Below are positions 17,303-24,983 of a stretch of 64,000 nt of DNA, one piece after another. The notes under the pieces are model-generated. The model saw only the letters and a list, made by a program, of their open reading frames with translations. It ran no database searches and was not told the DNA's origin. Source of the DNA: Sphingobacterium thalpophilum (GTDB lineage Bacteria > Bacteroidota > Bacteroidia > Sphingobacteriales > Sphingobacteriaceae). Made by a program: the position numbers and the translations under genes. The stretch covers positions 4,774,001-4,838,000 of the forward strand of contig NZ_LR590484.1 in the NCBI RefSeq assembly GCF_901482695.1, given 5' to 3'. Position 1 is the first letter of the stretch. Each line of letters starts with the position of its first letter.

Positions 17303-17923
17303 TTAGCAGAGGATAAGCGTTTTCCAGTTTGGAATATATAGATTCAAAATGGCTTCTGTTTCTCCCTTCGTTTTTTTTGAGAATTTACAAAAAGCTTTTA
17401 AAATAATCAAATTCAACAGTCCGCTATCCGCATCCATGAGGCAATTTGAAAAATAAAGTTCGGTACCCACAATTTTATAATGACGTTTGCTCATCCTACT
17501 GATATGTATAGCAGTAATTGCATAGCAGTCTAGCTGTTCTTCCCAAAAAGCGACACGTTTGCTGATTTCCTGATATAGTTGTTCTTCGCTCCACTTTCTG
17601 AGGAGTTTATAAGTGTCAGCATTTTTACGCTGATAGATGCAGATACTGCTTGATTTGAGTTGCACATGTGTGTTACTTTGTCCGTGATATACTTTCACGA
17701 AGTACGACTTTCGGAATAATTGGTATGGAGCGTCGAGATAGAAATAAGGAATATCTTCGTCTTTATGTTTTGGCGGATGCAACCTGATATATTGTCTTAA
17801 CGAATCGATATCCTGATAAGGCGGTGCAAATACCTGGTATGGGGCGCCACTGCCGGTAATCTGAATGTAATCCCTGTCCCAGCTAACAATTTCATAATAA
17901 CGATGATCAATTTCGATCTGCAT
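17303..17923 (-). CDS. YgjP/DUF45-like protein lacking the HExxH metal site
   Basis: The 206-residue layout follows the YgjP-like metallopeptidase family: IPYFYLDAPYQLF at 58-70 (family IPYxxxGxxYxL), KLLRKW at 106-111 (Kx4W before the central helix), RMSKRHYKIVG at 143-153 where the family has MKxRWGSCS, and IPNWKTL near 197 matching the C-terminal (M/L)PDWK. Where HELCH should be, the sequence is LIILKAFCKF (172-181), with no histidine or glutamate. It therefore looks like a non-catalytic relative. It is the first gene of the cassette with the 118-residue protein and DUF2236. The assignment rests on motif spacing alone and a profile search is needed to confirm it. Confidence 0.6.
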   Translation of the reverse strand: MQIEIDHRYYEIVSWDRDYIQITGSGAPYQVFAPPYQDIDSLRQYIRLHPPKHKDEDIPYFYLDAPYQLFRKSYFVKVYHGQSNTHVQLKSSSICIYQRKNADTYKLLRKWSEEQLYQEISKRVAFWEEQLDCYAITAIHISRMSKRHYKIVGTELYFSNCLMDADSGLLNLIILKAFCKFSKKTKGETEAILNLYIPNWKTLILC

Positions 17924-18206
17924 GGCGATGTAAAGCTATTGTCAAGTTTGATGTTGTTTTTTTTATCACAATATTTCGGACCTGCTTCTGACAACCGGAA
18001 ACAAGTCTCGATCTTTTGCACGAAGTCAAAATAGCTATATTTTTGCTAAATACCTCGATAAGTTTACAATTAATAAAAACTTTAGTGTCGGTAGTTGAGC
18101 CGATTTCGGCAATCAAGACTTTATCATTTATCTTCGCCACCATATTTACAAATGTTGTGATAATATTTACAAGCTTAGCAACTTCGAAACGACTAGTTTT
18201 GAAAAA

Positions 18207-19475
18207 ATGAATGTCAATATGAAAGAATTGAATGATAAGACTAGCTATACGCTTCAAAATGTCCGGCTTGAGACAGGGTTCCAGTACGATGAGGGAGAAG
18301 TAACGGGGACGCATACCGAATTATTTGACTTATCGATAGAAGCTGGAATAATAAACGCGATTCAGCCAGCTCATAGTACAGGAACTGGGACAGCTTCGGA
18401 GTTCGACGTAGGTGGTAGATTGGCTCTGCCATCATTTAGGGATATGCACATTCACCTCGATAAAACCTTATATGGTCTGCCCTGGAAAGCGGTTTACCCC
18501 AAAAACAGGACTGTAAAAGATATGATTGCCCGTGAACAGGAAATTATTCCCGAATTACTGAAGACTTCGGTTGCACGGGCAGAACAATTGATTATGCTTT
18601 TACAGGGCTACGGCACAAATTTCGCGCGTACGCATTTCAATGTGGATCCGACATCTGGCATACGATCATTGGAACATTTATTGCAAGCAATGCAACATGT
18701 CAAGGACACATTTGCCGCTGAGCTGGTGGCGTTTCCGCAGCATGGTTTATATTATACGGATTCGTCTATGCTGATGCGCGAAGTCGCCGCTTGGGATCAA
18801 GTGGATTATATTGGCGGTTTAGACCCTTATACGATCGACGGAAGTATCGAAAAACCAATCGATTTTACTGTACAGCTCGCATTGGAACATAAAAAAGGAA
18901 TCGATATTCACTTGCATGAGAGTGGGCAGTCTGGATACAAAACGATCCACTATCTGGTCGACAAGATCCTTGAGAATCCACAGCTGCAAGCACGTACATT
19001 TATCAGTCACGCTTTTGCGCTGGCGCATATGTCAAAAAAAGAAATGCAGCATACTGCTGAACAGTTGGCGGCTGCTAAGGTTGGAATAGTGAGTTCTGTT
19101 CCTTTTAGGAATATACTGATGCCATTTCCGGAGCTGATGCGAGCCGGCGTAAAAGTACTGACTGGGAATGACAACGTACAGGACCATTGGGGAACTTTTG
19201 GTAGCGGCAATATGTTGCAAAAGGCTAATCTTGCGGCGCAGCTTTATGGCTATGAAACAGAATTTGAGTTGTCTCGTTGTCTGCATTATGCCACGAATGG
19301 CCATATGCCACTGGACGATAACGGCAGCAGGACATGGCCAAAAGTAGGCGATGAGGCCAGTTTGATTTTGACTGATGCCATCTGCTCTGCTGAAGCTGTA
19401 TCGCGCATCTCTAATATCGAAGCTTTATTGCATCGGGGAAATATCGTTACATGGCGCAATACTGCTAAACTATGA
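18207..19475 (+). CDS. Cytosine deaminase-like amidohydrolase
   Basis: This 422-residue amidohydrolase has the CodA/AtzC-type set of motifs: MHIHLDK (metal histidines), TRTHF-like ARTHFNVDP, DIHLHESG where the glutamate matches the CodA proton shuttle, ISHAFAL, and TGNDNVQDHWGTFGSGNML with the catalytic aspartate. Members deaminate cytosine, isoguanine, creatinine or ring-substituted triazines, so the substrate is not certain. There is no signal peptide. It is monocistronic and ends inside the stem of a shared bidirectional terminator. No nucleobase permease is adjacent, unlike E. coli codBA. Confidence 0.82.
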   Translation: MNVNMKELNDKTSYTLQNVRLETGFQYDEGEVTGTHTELFDLSIEAGIINAIQPAHSTGTGTASEFDVGGRLALPSFRDMHIHLDKTLYGLPWKAVYPKNRTVKDMIAREQEIIPELLKTSVARAEQLIMLLQGYGTNFARTHFNVDPTSGIRSLEHLLQAMQHVKDTFAAELVAFPQHGLYYTDSSMLMREVAAWDQVDYIGGLDPYTIDGSIEKPIDFTVQLALEHKKGIDIHLHESGQSGYKTIHYLVDKILENPQLQARTFISHAFALAHMSKKEMQHTAEQLAAAKVGIVSSVPFRNILMPFPELMRAGVKVLTGNDNVQDHWGTFGSGNMLQKANLAAQLYGYETEFELSRCLHYATNGHMPLDDNGSRTWPKVGDEASLILTDAICSAEAVSRISNIEALLHRGNIVTWRNTAKL

Positions 19476-19519
19476 ATGAAGGGCCTGTTTTTCTAAGCAA
19501 AAAAAAGGCCCTTCATTCA
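19473..19519. terminator. Bidirectional terminator containing both stop codons
   Basis: The 14-base arms 19473-19486 and 19506-19519 pair perfectly. The left arm begins with the TGA of the amidohydrolase, and the right arm ends with the complement of the TGA of the lipoprotein gene. An A-run before the right arm and T-rich flanks serve both directions. Confidence 0.8.
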
Positions 19520-20116
19520 GCTTTCTGTAAATGTGGTTCGGCAATAATCGATTTTAAACCGGCCGTTCACAAAAACTAACCGTACCTCGTTTCGTGTTTT
19601 TATGCCCTCGCCATAGTCAATATTAACCATATACCTATCAGACGATATCTTTGAAATGATCACGTCTTTGATACTGATAGCATCATCATTTCCGCGGCCA
19701 AATAGCCATACTTCCTGCGTAAGGAGCGGATAAATGCTTTTCCATTTTGCTTTATACGCCGATTCCGCTACTGCCAATTCAGCTTCGCTTAGATTTGATG
19801 GTCCATAAATAGCGTTTGCGTCTTCCAGAAATGCTTTGAACCTTGCTGTACATATACTGTCCTCTTGGTCTAGGTAATAGCAATAAGGGCCGGTCTCACT
19901 TCCATGACACTGGAACAGGCTTTCCAGCCAATCTTTACCGGGGTCACTTCTTTTGGATAACAACAGCTCGGTGTCTTTCGCGAGCCCAATGGATTCACTA
20001 TGTACAGGATTGCGGTGGGCAGTTGTTTCCTGAATATGGCCGTGCCGATTGTTTGTACAGGCTGCAGCAGTTAAGGCGACGATACATAAAGAATAAAGCG
20101 GGGTGGTATTCATCAT
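19517..20116 (-). CDS. Putative lipoprotein of unknown function
   Basis: The N-terminus is a lipoprotein signal (hydrophobic YSLCIVALTAAAC with the cysteine near residue 20). The mature part has about 180 residues with a paired-cysteine segment (CHGSETGPYCYY, then SICTARF) and a C-terminal strand pair ending VRLVFVNGRFKIDYC. That ending resembles DUF3828/YbjP-type exported proteins, but I would not assign the family on it. It is probably anchored in the periplasm or outer membrane. It is convergent with the amidohydrolase and divergent from rtcB across a spacer with repeated dyads. Confidence 0.65.
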   Translation of the reverse strand: MMNTTPLYSLCIVALTAAACTNNRHGHIQETTAHRNPVHSESIGLAKDTELLLSKRSDPGKDWLESLFQCHGSETGPYCYYLDQEDSICTARFKAFLEDANAIYGPSNLSEAELAVAESAYKAKWKSIYPLLTQEVWLFGRGNDDAISIKDVIISKISSDRYMVNIDYGEGIKTRNEVRLVFVNGRFKIDYCRTTFTES

Positions 20117-20279
20117 GTTATGTAATATAATATTTAAAGCGTTAAATTAGCTCTTTTTGTTTTCGGTCCATATAGCGGAATATAGTGATATTTTCTGATG
20201 TTAGCTAAAGAGAAGTGAAGATGTTCTCTTTTCGAAACTTGGAAAATGATATCAAAAAAAATCGTATAACGTAACGTAT

Positions 20280-20418
20280 ACGCAATCTAATTGCGTACAT
20301 GGCTTGTTTACGATATGAGCTGATCGTGAATTGTAAATTTTAGTACTTATAATCAGATTATTATAGCTTACTTAAGAACTTTTTCTTCTGCTTAATGTAT
20401 TACGCAGATTACTTGCGT
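20280..20418. promoter_or_regulatory. Pair of identical operator-like dyads ACGCA-N7-TGCGT
   Basis: The two 17-base sites at 20280-20296 and 20402-20418 share identical half-sites and the same 7-base gap, but their inner bases differ, which is typical of dimeric regulator sites. Their starts are 122 bases apart. Confidence 0.5.
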
Positions 20419-20512
20419 TATGAGGTCACGATCTTTGTCATGTCAATGATAACAATTCTTTGATGGCACATATGAATATCTGGCCATCATGAGATGTTGG
20501 CTAAAAAGAGGC

Positions 20513-20547
20513 GCAGGCGGTAATGGTAAAGAGGTATTGCCGCCTGC
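20513..20547 (+). promoter_or_regulatory. Strong hairpin in the rtcB leader
   Basis: GCAGGCGGTAAT pairs with ATTGCCGCCTGC (one G-T pair) around an 11-base loop. There is no long T-tract after it, and it ends 44 bases before the rtcB ATG, so it may be a leader structure rather than a terminator. Confidence 0.5.
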
Positions 20548-20591
20548 TTTGGGAACTTAGGTTTTCCCCTTAATTTTAAACGTTGAGAAAT

Positions 20592-22013
20592 ATGGAAAAT
20601 AAACGAATTAATGGTAATGATATTGTTGCTTTGGGCTACAAAGAAAATCATACAGTAGGTATTGCGTTAAAAATCAACAGTAAACGTCATGGTTTCACCC
20701 GTACAGAAATGCTCGCGAAGTTTAAGGCCGTACTTGACAACCCTTCGGAATATCTTGAGGATGCTATCTTTCAGGTACTTGCTGCAGCCATTTTGGATGA
20801 AGAGGCTATTGATGCTTCGTTGATACCGCTCAATGAACGCCCGCTGGCCTTCACAATATATGGCGAATCAGCGATAGAAACGGGTGCCAAAGATCAGATG
20901 CATATCGCCATGAAGCTACCTGTCACAGTGGCTGGCGCATTGATGCCCGACGCCCACCAAGGATACGGGCTTCCGATAGGAGGTGTGTTGGCCACAAACA
21001 ATGCCGTCATCCCTTACGGAGTTGGCGTGGATATCGGCTGCCGTATGGCACTTTCGATCTTTGATCTCCCAATAGGGTTGTTAGAGACGCATCAGGCTTT
21101 TTTAAAGGACGTCATTATGAAGCATACACGGTTTGGAGCGGGCAATGGCTATCTGAAACACGAGCGCGTGGACCATGTCGTTTTGGAGGACCCCTTATTT
21201 AAGGAGAATTCTTTGCTGGCGTCCCTGAAAGATAAGGCGTGGACACAATTGGGATCTTCGGGTGGAGGCAATCACTTTGTCGAGTTCGGTATCGTCGAGT
21301 TTACTGAGCGAGATGAAAGGCTCGATATTGAAAAGGGGCAATATTTGGGTTTGCTTACCCATTCGGGATCGCGTGGATTGGGTGCGACAGTTGCTGCACA
21401 TTATACTAAATTAGCAAAAAGCTTGTGTAAACTACCCTATAAGGCGGAAAACCTAGCTTATTTGGACTTAAACAGCGCGGAGGGGCAGGAATATTGGTTG
21501 GCCATGAACCTTGCAGGTGATTATGCGTCAGCTTGTCATGAGGTCATCCACGAAAAGATCAGGCTGGCGTTAGGGGCGGGGTTACTTGCCAAAGTAGAGA
21601 ATCATCATAATTTTGCTTGGAAAGAAAAATGGAACGGACAGGAGGTTATCGTTCATCGTAAAGGAGCTACCCCGGCCGCCAAAGGTGTCCTGGGCATTAT
21701 TCCCGGTTCCATGGCTTCGCCTGGTTTTTTGGTCCGTGGAAAAGGCGCGACCGCGTCGATTGCATCTGCATCCCATGGCGCGGGCCGTTTGATGAGCCGT
21801 ACACAGGCGGTTAAAACTCTTTCTACAGATGACCTTAATAGATTGCTTGCTGATGAAGGAGTTACACTACTTGGAGCTGGGATGGATGAGGCGCCAATGG
21901 CATACAAAAATATCCATGAGGTGATGGCTGCTCAGAAAGACTTGGTGGATGTAGTCGCACAGTTTGCTCCCAAAATGGTACGAATGGCTGACGACGGTCG
22001 CCGGGAAGATTGA
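20592..22013 (+). CDS. rtcB: RtcB-family RNA ligase
   Basis: This 473-residue protein has the RtcB hallmarks: MPDAHQGYGLPIGGVLA, YGVGVDIGCRMA with the metal cysteine, GGGNHFVEFG, THSGSRGLG, ENHHNFAW, and ASHGAGRLMSR, where the histidine takes the guanylate. RtcB seals RNA ends carrying a 2',3'-cyclic phosphate or 3'-phosphate to a 5'-OH, using GTP and manganese. I used ATG 20592 rather than a TTG three codons earlier. No RtcA cyclase, archease or RtcR regulator is adjacent. The sequence is the shorter bacterial type and all the active-site motifs I know are present. Confidence 0.93.
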   Translation: MENKRINGNDIVALGYKENHTVGIALKINSKRHGFTRTEMLAKFKAVLDNPSEYLEDAIFQVLAAAILDEEAIDASLIPLNERPLAFTIYGESAIETGAKDQMHIAMKLPVTVAGALMPDAHQGYGLPIGGVLATNNAVIPYGVGVDIGCRMALSIFDLPIGLLETHQAFLKDVIMKHTRFGAGNGYLKHERVDHVVLEDPLFKENSLLASLKDKAWTQLGSSGGGNHFVEFGIVEFTERDERLDIEKGQYLGLLTHSGSRGLGATVAAHYTKLAKSLCKLPYKAENLAYLDLNSAEGQEYWLAMNLAGDYASACHEVIHEKIRLALGAGLLAKVENHHNFAWKEKWNGQEVIVHRKGATPAAKGVLGIIPGSMASPGFLVRGKGATASIASASHGAGRLMSRTQAVKTLSTDDLNRLLADEGVTLLGAGMDEAPMAYKNIHEVMAAQKDLVDVVAQFAPKMVRMADDGRRED

Positions 22014-22023
22014 CGACGATGTC

Positions 22024-22079
22024 ATGCAGCGCTGCGCTTCCAACTTCGTCCCTCAGTAAGCTGGGGCGGAGCGCTGCAT
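22024..22079. terminator. Stem-loop between convergent rtcB and ClC genes
   Basis: ATGCAGCGCT (22024-22033) pairs perfectly with AGCGCTGCAT (22070-22079). The 36-base interior can pair further (CGTCCC region with GGGGCG). There is no T-run, so termination is likely but not certain. Confidence 0.5.
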
Positions 22080-22093
22080 TCAGATTCGGATGT

Positions 22094-23380
22094 TTAGCTG
22101 TGAGCAACTTCTTTATAGGTATATACGTTGTACGGGTAGATCCTTTTGGCGAGTACTTTCGCAATAAGGCTTGAGACCAAGAGCGGAATAAGTAGTAAAT
22201 GCCCTGAAGGAACAATACTTGCTATAATAAATATGGCTGTAAAAGGAGCGTGGATAGCAGCTGAAAGCATGGCAGCGGCACCAAATAACGCAAAATTGAT
22301 CACAATCAGATGGCTTCCTAAGTAATGGTTGCACAGCTGTGCGAAGCAAATACCTAAAAAAGCTCCGGTCACAATGCTCGGAGCGAAAACACCTCCATCA
22401 CCACCTGCACCTAAAGTCAATGAAGCAGCGAGCGGCTTTAAGAAGATCAATAGAATTACAGGGACAAAATAGACGAGCTTGTCCGGCGAATGCATTCCCT
22501 CTTCTAGTATCTTGCCGAGACCATGGTAGCTATCTCCATATAACGCGGGCAAGAAAAAAATAAACAAACCTACAGTAACCGCACCCAAATTGACCCGTAT
22601 AAAATTGTTTTTTATACCACCGAAAAACGTTTTGGCGTAAATAACGATTTTAGTGAAATAAAGCGCAAATACACCACCAATTAGACCTAAGATGATAACA
22701 TAAGGCGTAGTCTCCCACTGCCATTGCTTCACCTCAAACCCGAATAGCGGGCTGGAATCTACGTAGTGCACAAATACAGATGCAACAAGCATGGAACTTA
22801 TTCCGCTGATTAATAAGGTTCTATTAAGCTTTCTGGCGATCACTTCGAAGGCAAACAGTAGGCCGCCTAGCGCACTTCCAAACAGCAATGTCACTCCAGC
22901 GATCACTCCTGCACAGATTAACTCGGTCTTATAAGCCCAGGAGGTATGCAAACGTTTGTAAGCCTGGTTGCCCACAGTAGCGGTGGCAACAACAGTAGAA
23001 ACTTCGACGCCAGTGGAGCCTCCAAAAATCACGGTCAGGAAACCGTTGATGTAATGTGAGGGAATTTTGAAGAAGGGCAGATGGTCCTTGCGCGTTTCCA
23101 GTGTCGTGTAGATCTCTTTGATCCCTTTATTTTTTCTATTCTGGAAGACGTATTTACGTAAGAAATAAATTGCTGTGACGCCTATACTCGGAAAGATAAT
23201 CAGAAGATAGCGGTCCCATGAGTTTACCCATTCGAATAGCTGATCCTGTACATGCCCTGTGAAATGTTTTAAAGAATAAGCAAGTACACAGCAAATTATA
23301 CTTACAAAAATTGAACTTCCGATAAGTTTTAAATAGCTATATTGAATAATTTTTTTCCGATGTGCGGTATTGCCCTGCAT
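22094..23380 (-). CDS. ClC-family chloride channel or antiporter
   Basis: The 428 residues contain about ten to twelve hydrophobic segments and the ClC selectivity motifs in variant form: GGSTGVEVST (family GREGPxV, with the gating glutamate kept), GSALGGLLFAFEVI, and GAGGDGGVFAPSIVTGAFLG, the strong match to the GxFxP region. ClC proteins move chloride, nitrate or fluoride either passively or against protons. The inner-membrane location is clear. It is convergent with rtcB and has a -7 element upstream. The ion and the mechanism cannot be read from the sequence. Confidence 0.92.
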   Translation of the reverse strand: MQGNTAHRKKIIQYSYLKLIGSSIFVSIICCVLAYSLKHFTGHVQDQLFEWVNSWDRYLLIIFPSIGVTAIYFLRKYVFQNRKNKGIKEIYTTLETRKDHLPFFKIPSHYINGFLTVIFGGSTGVEVSTVVATATVGNQAYKRLHTSWAYKTELICAGVIAGVTLLFGSALGGLLFAFEVIARKLNRTLLISGISSMLVASVFVHYVDSSPLFGFEVKQWQWETTPYVIILGLIGGVFALYFTKIVIYAKTFFGGIKNNFIRVNLGAVTVGLFIFFLPALYGDSYHGLGKILEEGMHSPDKLVYFVPVILLIFLKPLAASLTLGAGGDGGVFAPSIVTGAFLGICFAQLCNHYLGSHLIVINFALFGAAAMLSAAIHAPFTAIFIIASIVPSGHLLLIPLLVSSLIAKVLAKRIYPYNVYTYKEVAHS

Positions 23381-23403
23381 AGTATATTCGTTTTAGACCG
23401 CCA

Positions 23404-23411
23404 CAAAGGTA
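23404..23411 (-). promoter_or_regulatory. Candidate -7 element of the ClC gene
   Basis: On the minus strand this is TACCTTTG, matching TAnnTTTG, 23 bases before the ATG. No -33 TTTG is obvious. Confidence 0.45.
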
Positions 23412-23538
23412 AGTGTTATTTTATTTAAAATAAATGCTCCATCGCTATGACTTAAGATTTGTTGCTCAATCGCCCATAGTACGCAACATAACGCCAAGAC
23501 GACGCGTCACGTCACCTTGGCGGAGAAGAAAGGGTATA

Positions 23539-24000
23539 TTATTCCTTAATAGCGATGAAAATATCAACTTTCGCATCCTTTGGATCTTTTGAGTCTGATC
23601 CGTAAACTTCGAAATCTGCGGTATAAGCACGAGGCAAATCTGCCGTCCATATTTGTTGCCATGTTTGGTACACCGCACCCTGTTGTAGATTTCCTATTGC
23701 CTCGAACCGCTTGTAATGGCTTTCTAAAATGCGGATTCCATCCATATCTTCTGGTACGTCGTCCAATGAGGCTACTTTACAGCCAAGTATTGTCGTATAC
23801 GGCGCCGTGTGGTCTTTTTCATATTCAGTGTATACACAATACACATCATCGCCGATCCTATTGGGAATCCTGTGTATCAAATTGTTTTGGAAGAACTCGT
23901 TCCAAAGCGCAGCGATATCGCTGGCTGCTTGTTCGCCCTGATTCCAGGTGCGAACCGAAATACCGATGATGTTAAAAGAAGGGATAAGCGTATTTTCCAT
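23539..24000 (-). CDS. GyrI-like / effector-binding domain protein
   Basis: I chose ATG 24000 (153 residues). It begins with the strand ENTLIPSFNIIGISVRTWNQ and continues with a helix AASDIAALWNEFF, YCVYTEYEKD, then LGCKVASLDDVPEDMDGIRI and a C-terminal AYTADFEVYG, KVDIFIAI strand. This is the SOUL/GyrI-like bacterial effector-binding fold, usually a multidrug-sensing domain and here without a DNA-binding part. A longer open frame to 24120 adds about 40 residues that do not fit the family. No ligand is known. It is followed upstream by the frameshifted DUF4256 gene on the same strand. Confidence 0.75.
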   Translation of the reverse strand: MENTLIPSFNIIGISVRTWNQGEQAASDIAALWNEFFQNNLIHRIPNRIGDDVYCVYTEYEKDHTAPYTTILGCKVASLDDVPEDMDGIRILESHYKRFEAIGNLQQGAVYQTWQQIWTADLPRAYTADFEVYGSDSKDPKDAKVDIFIAIKE

Positions 24001-24287
24001 ATATATTAAATGATTGTTGTCATGACGGGTACTGACATCCTTGTCGGTATTTGCCGTCTGTCTAATTGCATCAAAAATAAACCCTATCAATGACAAACCT
24101 ATGTCATCAGTGGGAGGCAATCAATTAATTTAATACATGAGACTATCTTTTCCTCAAACCGGTCCTCCCGGCTTGATAAATAGAGAGCGGTGAAGACCGT
24201 TGTGTCGACAGAACAGGCCTACAGAAACTTAAAAGCTGGCTAAGCTCATTTGCCATACTCAATTTCCTGAAATGAGGTGTATATGGG
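24001..24287. other. Spacer between DUF4256 and the GyrI-like gene
   Basis: No supported gene or terminator is visible. The open frames on both strands in this stretch lack homology that I recognise. Confidence 0.4.
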
Positions 24288-24852
24288 CTACACAAATAGT
24301 ATAGCCCTAAAACCCCTAGCCGCATAGTAAGAAGTGGCACCGTTATGATAGGTGAAGACATGATCATAGCGTCGATCACAGAAGAGAGCGCCGCCCAGCT
24401 TACGAATGTCCGGTGGAGTCAAAATCCAGCTTGACGTTTTAAGATCGAAATTTCCTAATTTCTGCAGCTGACGGTATTGTTGTTCTGTAAGCAATTGTAC
24501 GCCCATTTTTTCCGCGATTCCCAAAGCACTATCGTCGGGCCGATTTTCCTTTCTTTCTTCCCAGGCCCGCTGGTCATAACATAGGCTACGGCGCCCTTTG
24601 GGACTTTCCGGAGCACAGTCCACAAAAAGGTATTGACCGGTATCATTATCTATACCGATGACATCTGGTTGTCCGTCAGTATCTTCCATTTGTTGCAAGC
24701 TCCACAGTTTGGGTGGGGCCGCCTCCAGCCGTTGCTGAATGCTATCCCATTTCAGTCCGACATGTCTGGAAAGGTTCGCTTCGAATCTTGATCTTAGCGT
24801 TAGGAGTAAGGCTAATTGTTCTTCGGTCTTCGGTGGAAAGGTTTTTTTTCAT
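24288..24852 (-). pseudogene. DUF4256 family gene with a frameshift at an A8 tract after the start codon
   Basis: The conserved C-terminal part is unmistakable for DUF4256: FVDCAPESPKGRRSLCYD, then LQKLGNFDLKTSSW, then RKLGGALFCDRRYDHVF and HNGATSYYAARGFR. The N-terminal family segment (EEQLALLLTLRSRFEANL, then RHVGLKWDSIQQRLEA and KLWSLQQME) is present in the same frame, but no ATG precedes it. The ATG at 24852 is followed by eight A; with seven A it would enter this frame directly and give a normal 187-residue protein. As read, the gene is broken at codon four unless slippage occurs or the sequence has an indel error. The function of DUF4256 is unknown. Confidence 0.8.
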
Positions 24853-24983
24853 ACGCGGTCTATTTTATCTCTAAAATACGCAATTATAGCCAATCTATTC
24901 GAAGCTAATTTTTAAAGTTTAATTAAATCGTGAGTTCGAAATTGGATTTAATTTATATTTTTACGTTCAGAATTTTAACATAT

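Larger units (their letters stand above)
20117..20591. other. Divergent spacer between the lipoprotein gene and rtcB, rich in dyads
   Basis: This 475-base gap holds no credible ORF. It contains CGTATA-N8-TATACG (20263-20282), two copies of ACGCA-N7-TGCGT (20280-20296 and 20402-20418), a 7-bp inverted repeat TGATGGC/GCCATCA (20461-20489) and a strong hairpin at 20513-20547. I found no clean TTTG/TAnnTTTG promoter. Confidence 0.55.

Noticed and set aside
18016..18210. Short hydrophobic open frame (64 codons) before the amidohydrolase gene
   Set aside because: AT-rich stretch; hydrophobic codons arise easily by chance there. It overlaps the true gene start and has no promoter or homology that I recognise.
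17907..18314. Leftward open frame overlapping the start of the YgjP-like and amidohydrolase genes
   Set aside because: It overlaps better-supported genes on both sides and its sequence shows no domain.
24001..24120. N-terminal extension of the GyrI-like gene
   Set aside because: The extra 40 residues do not fit the domain family; the protein starts normally at ATG 24000.
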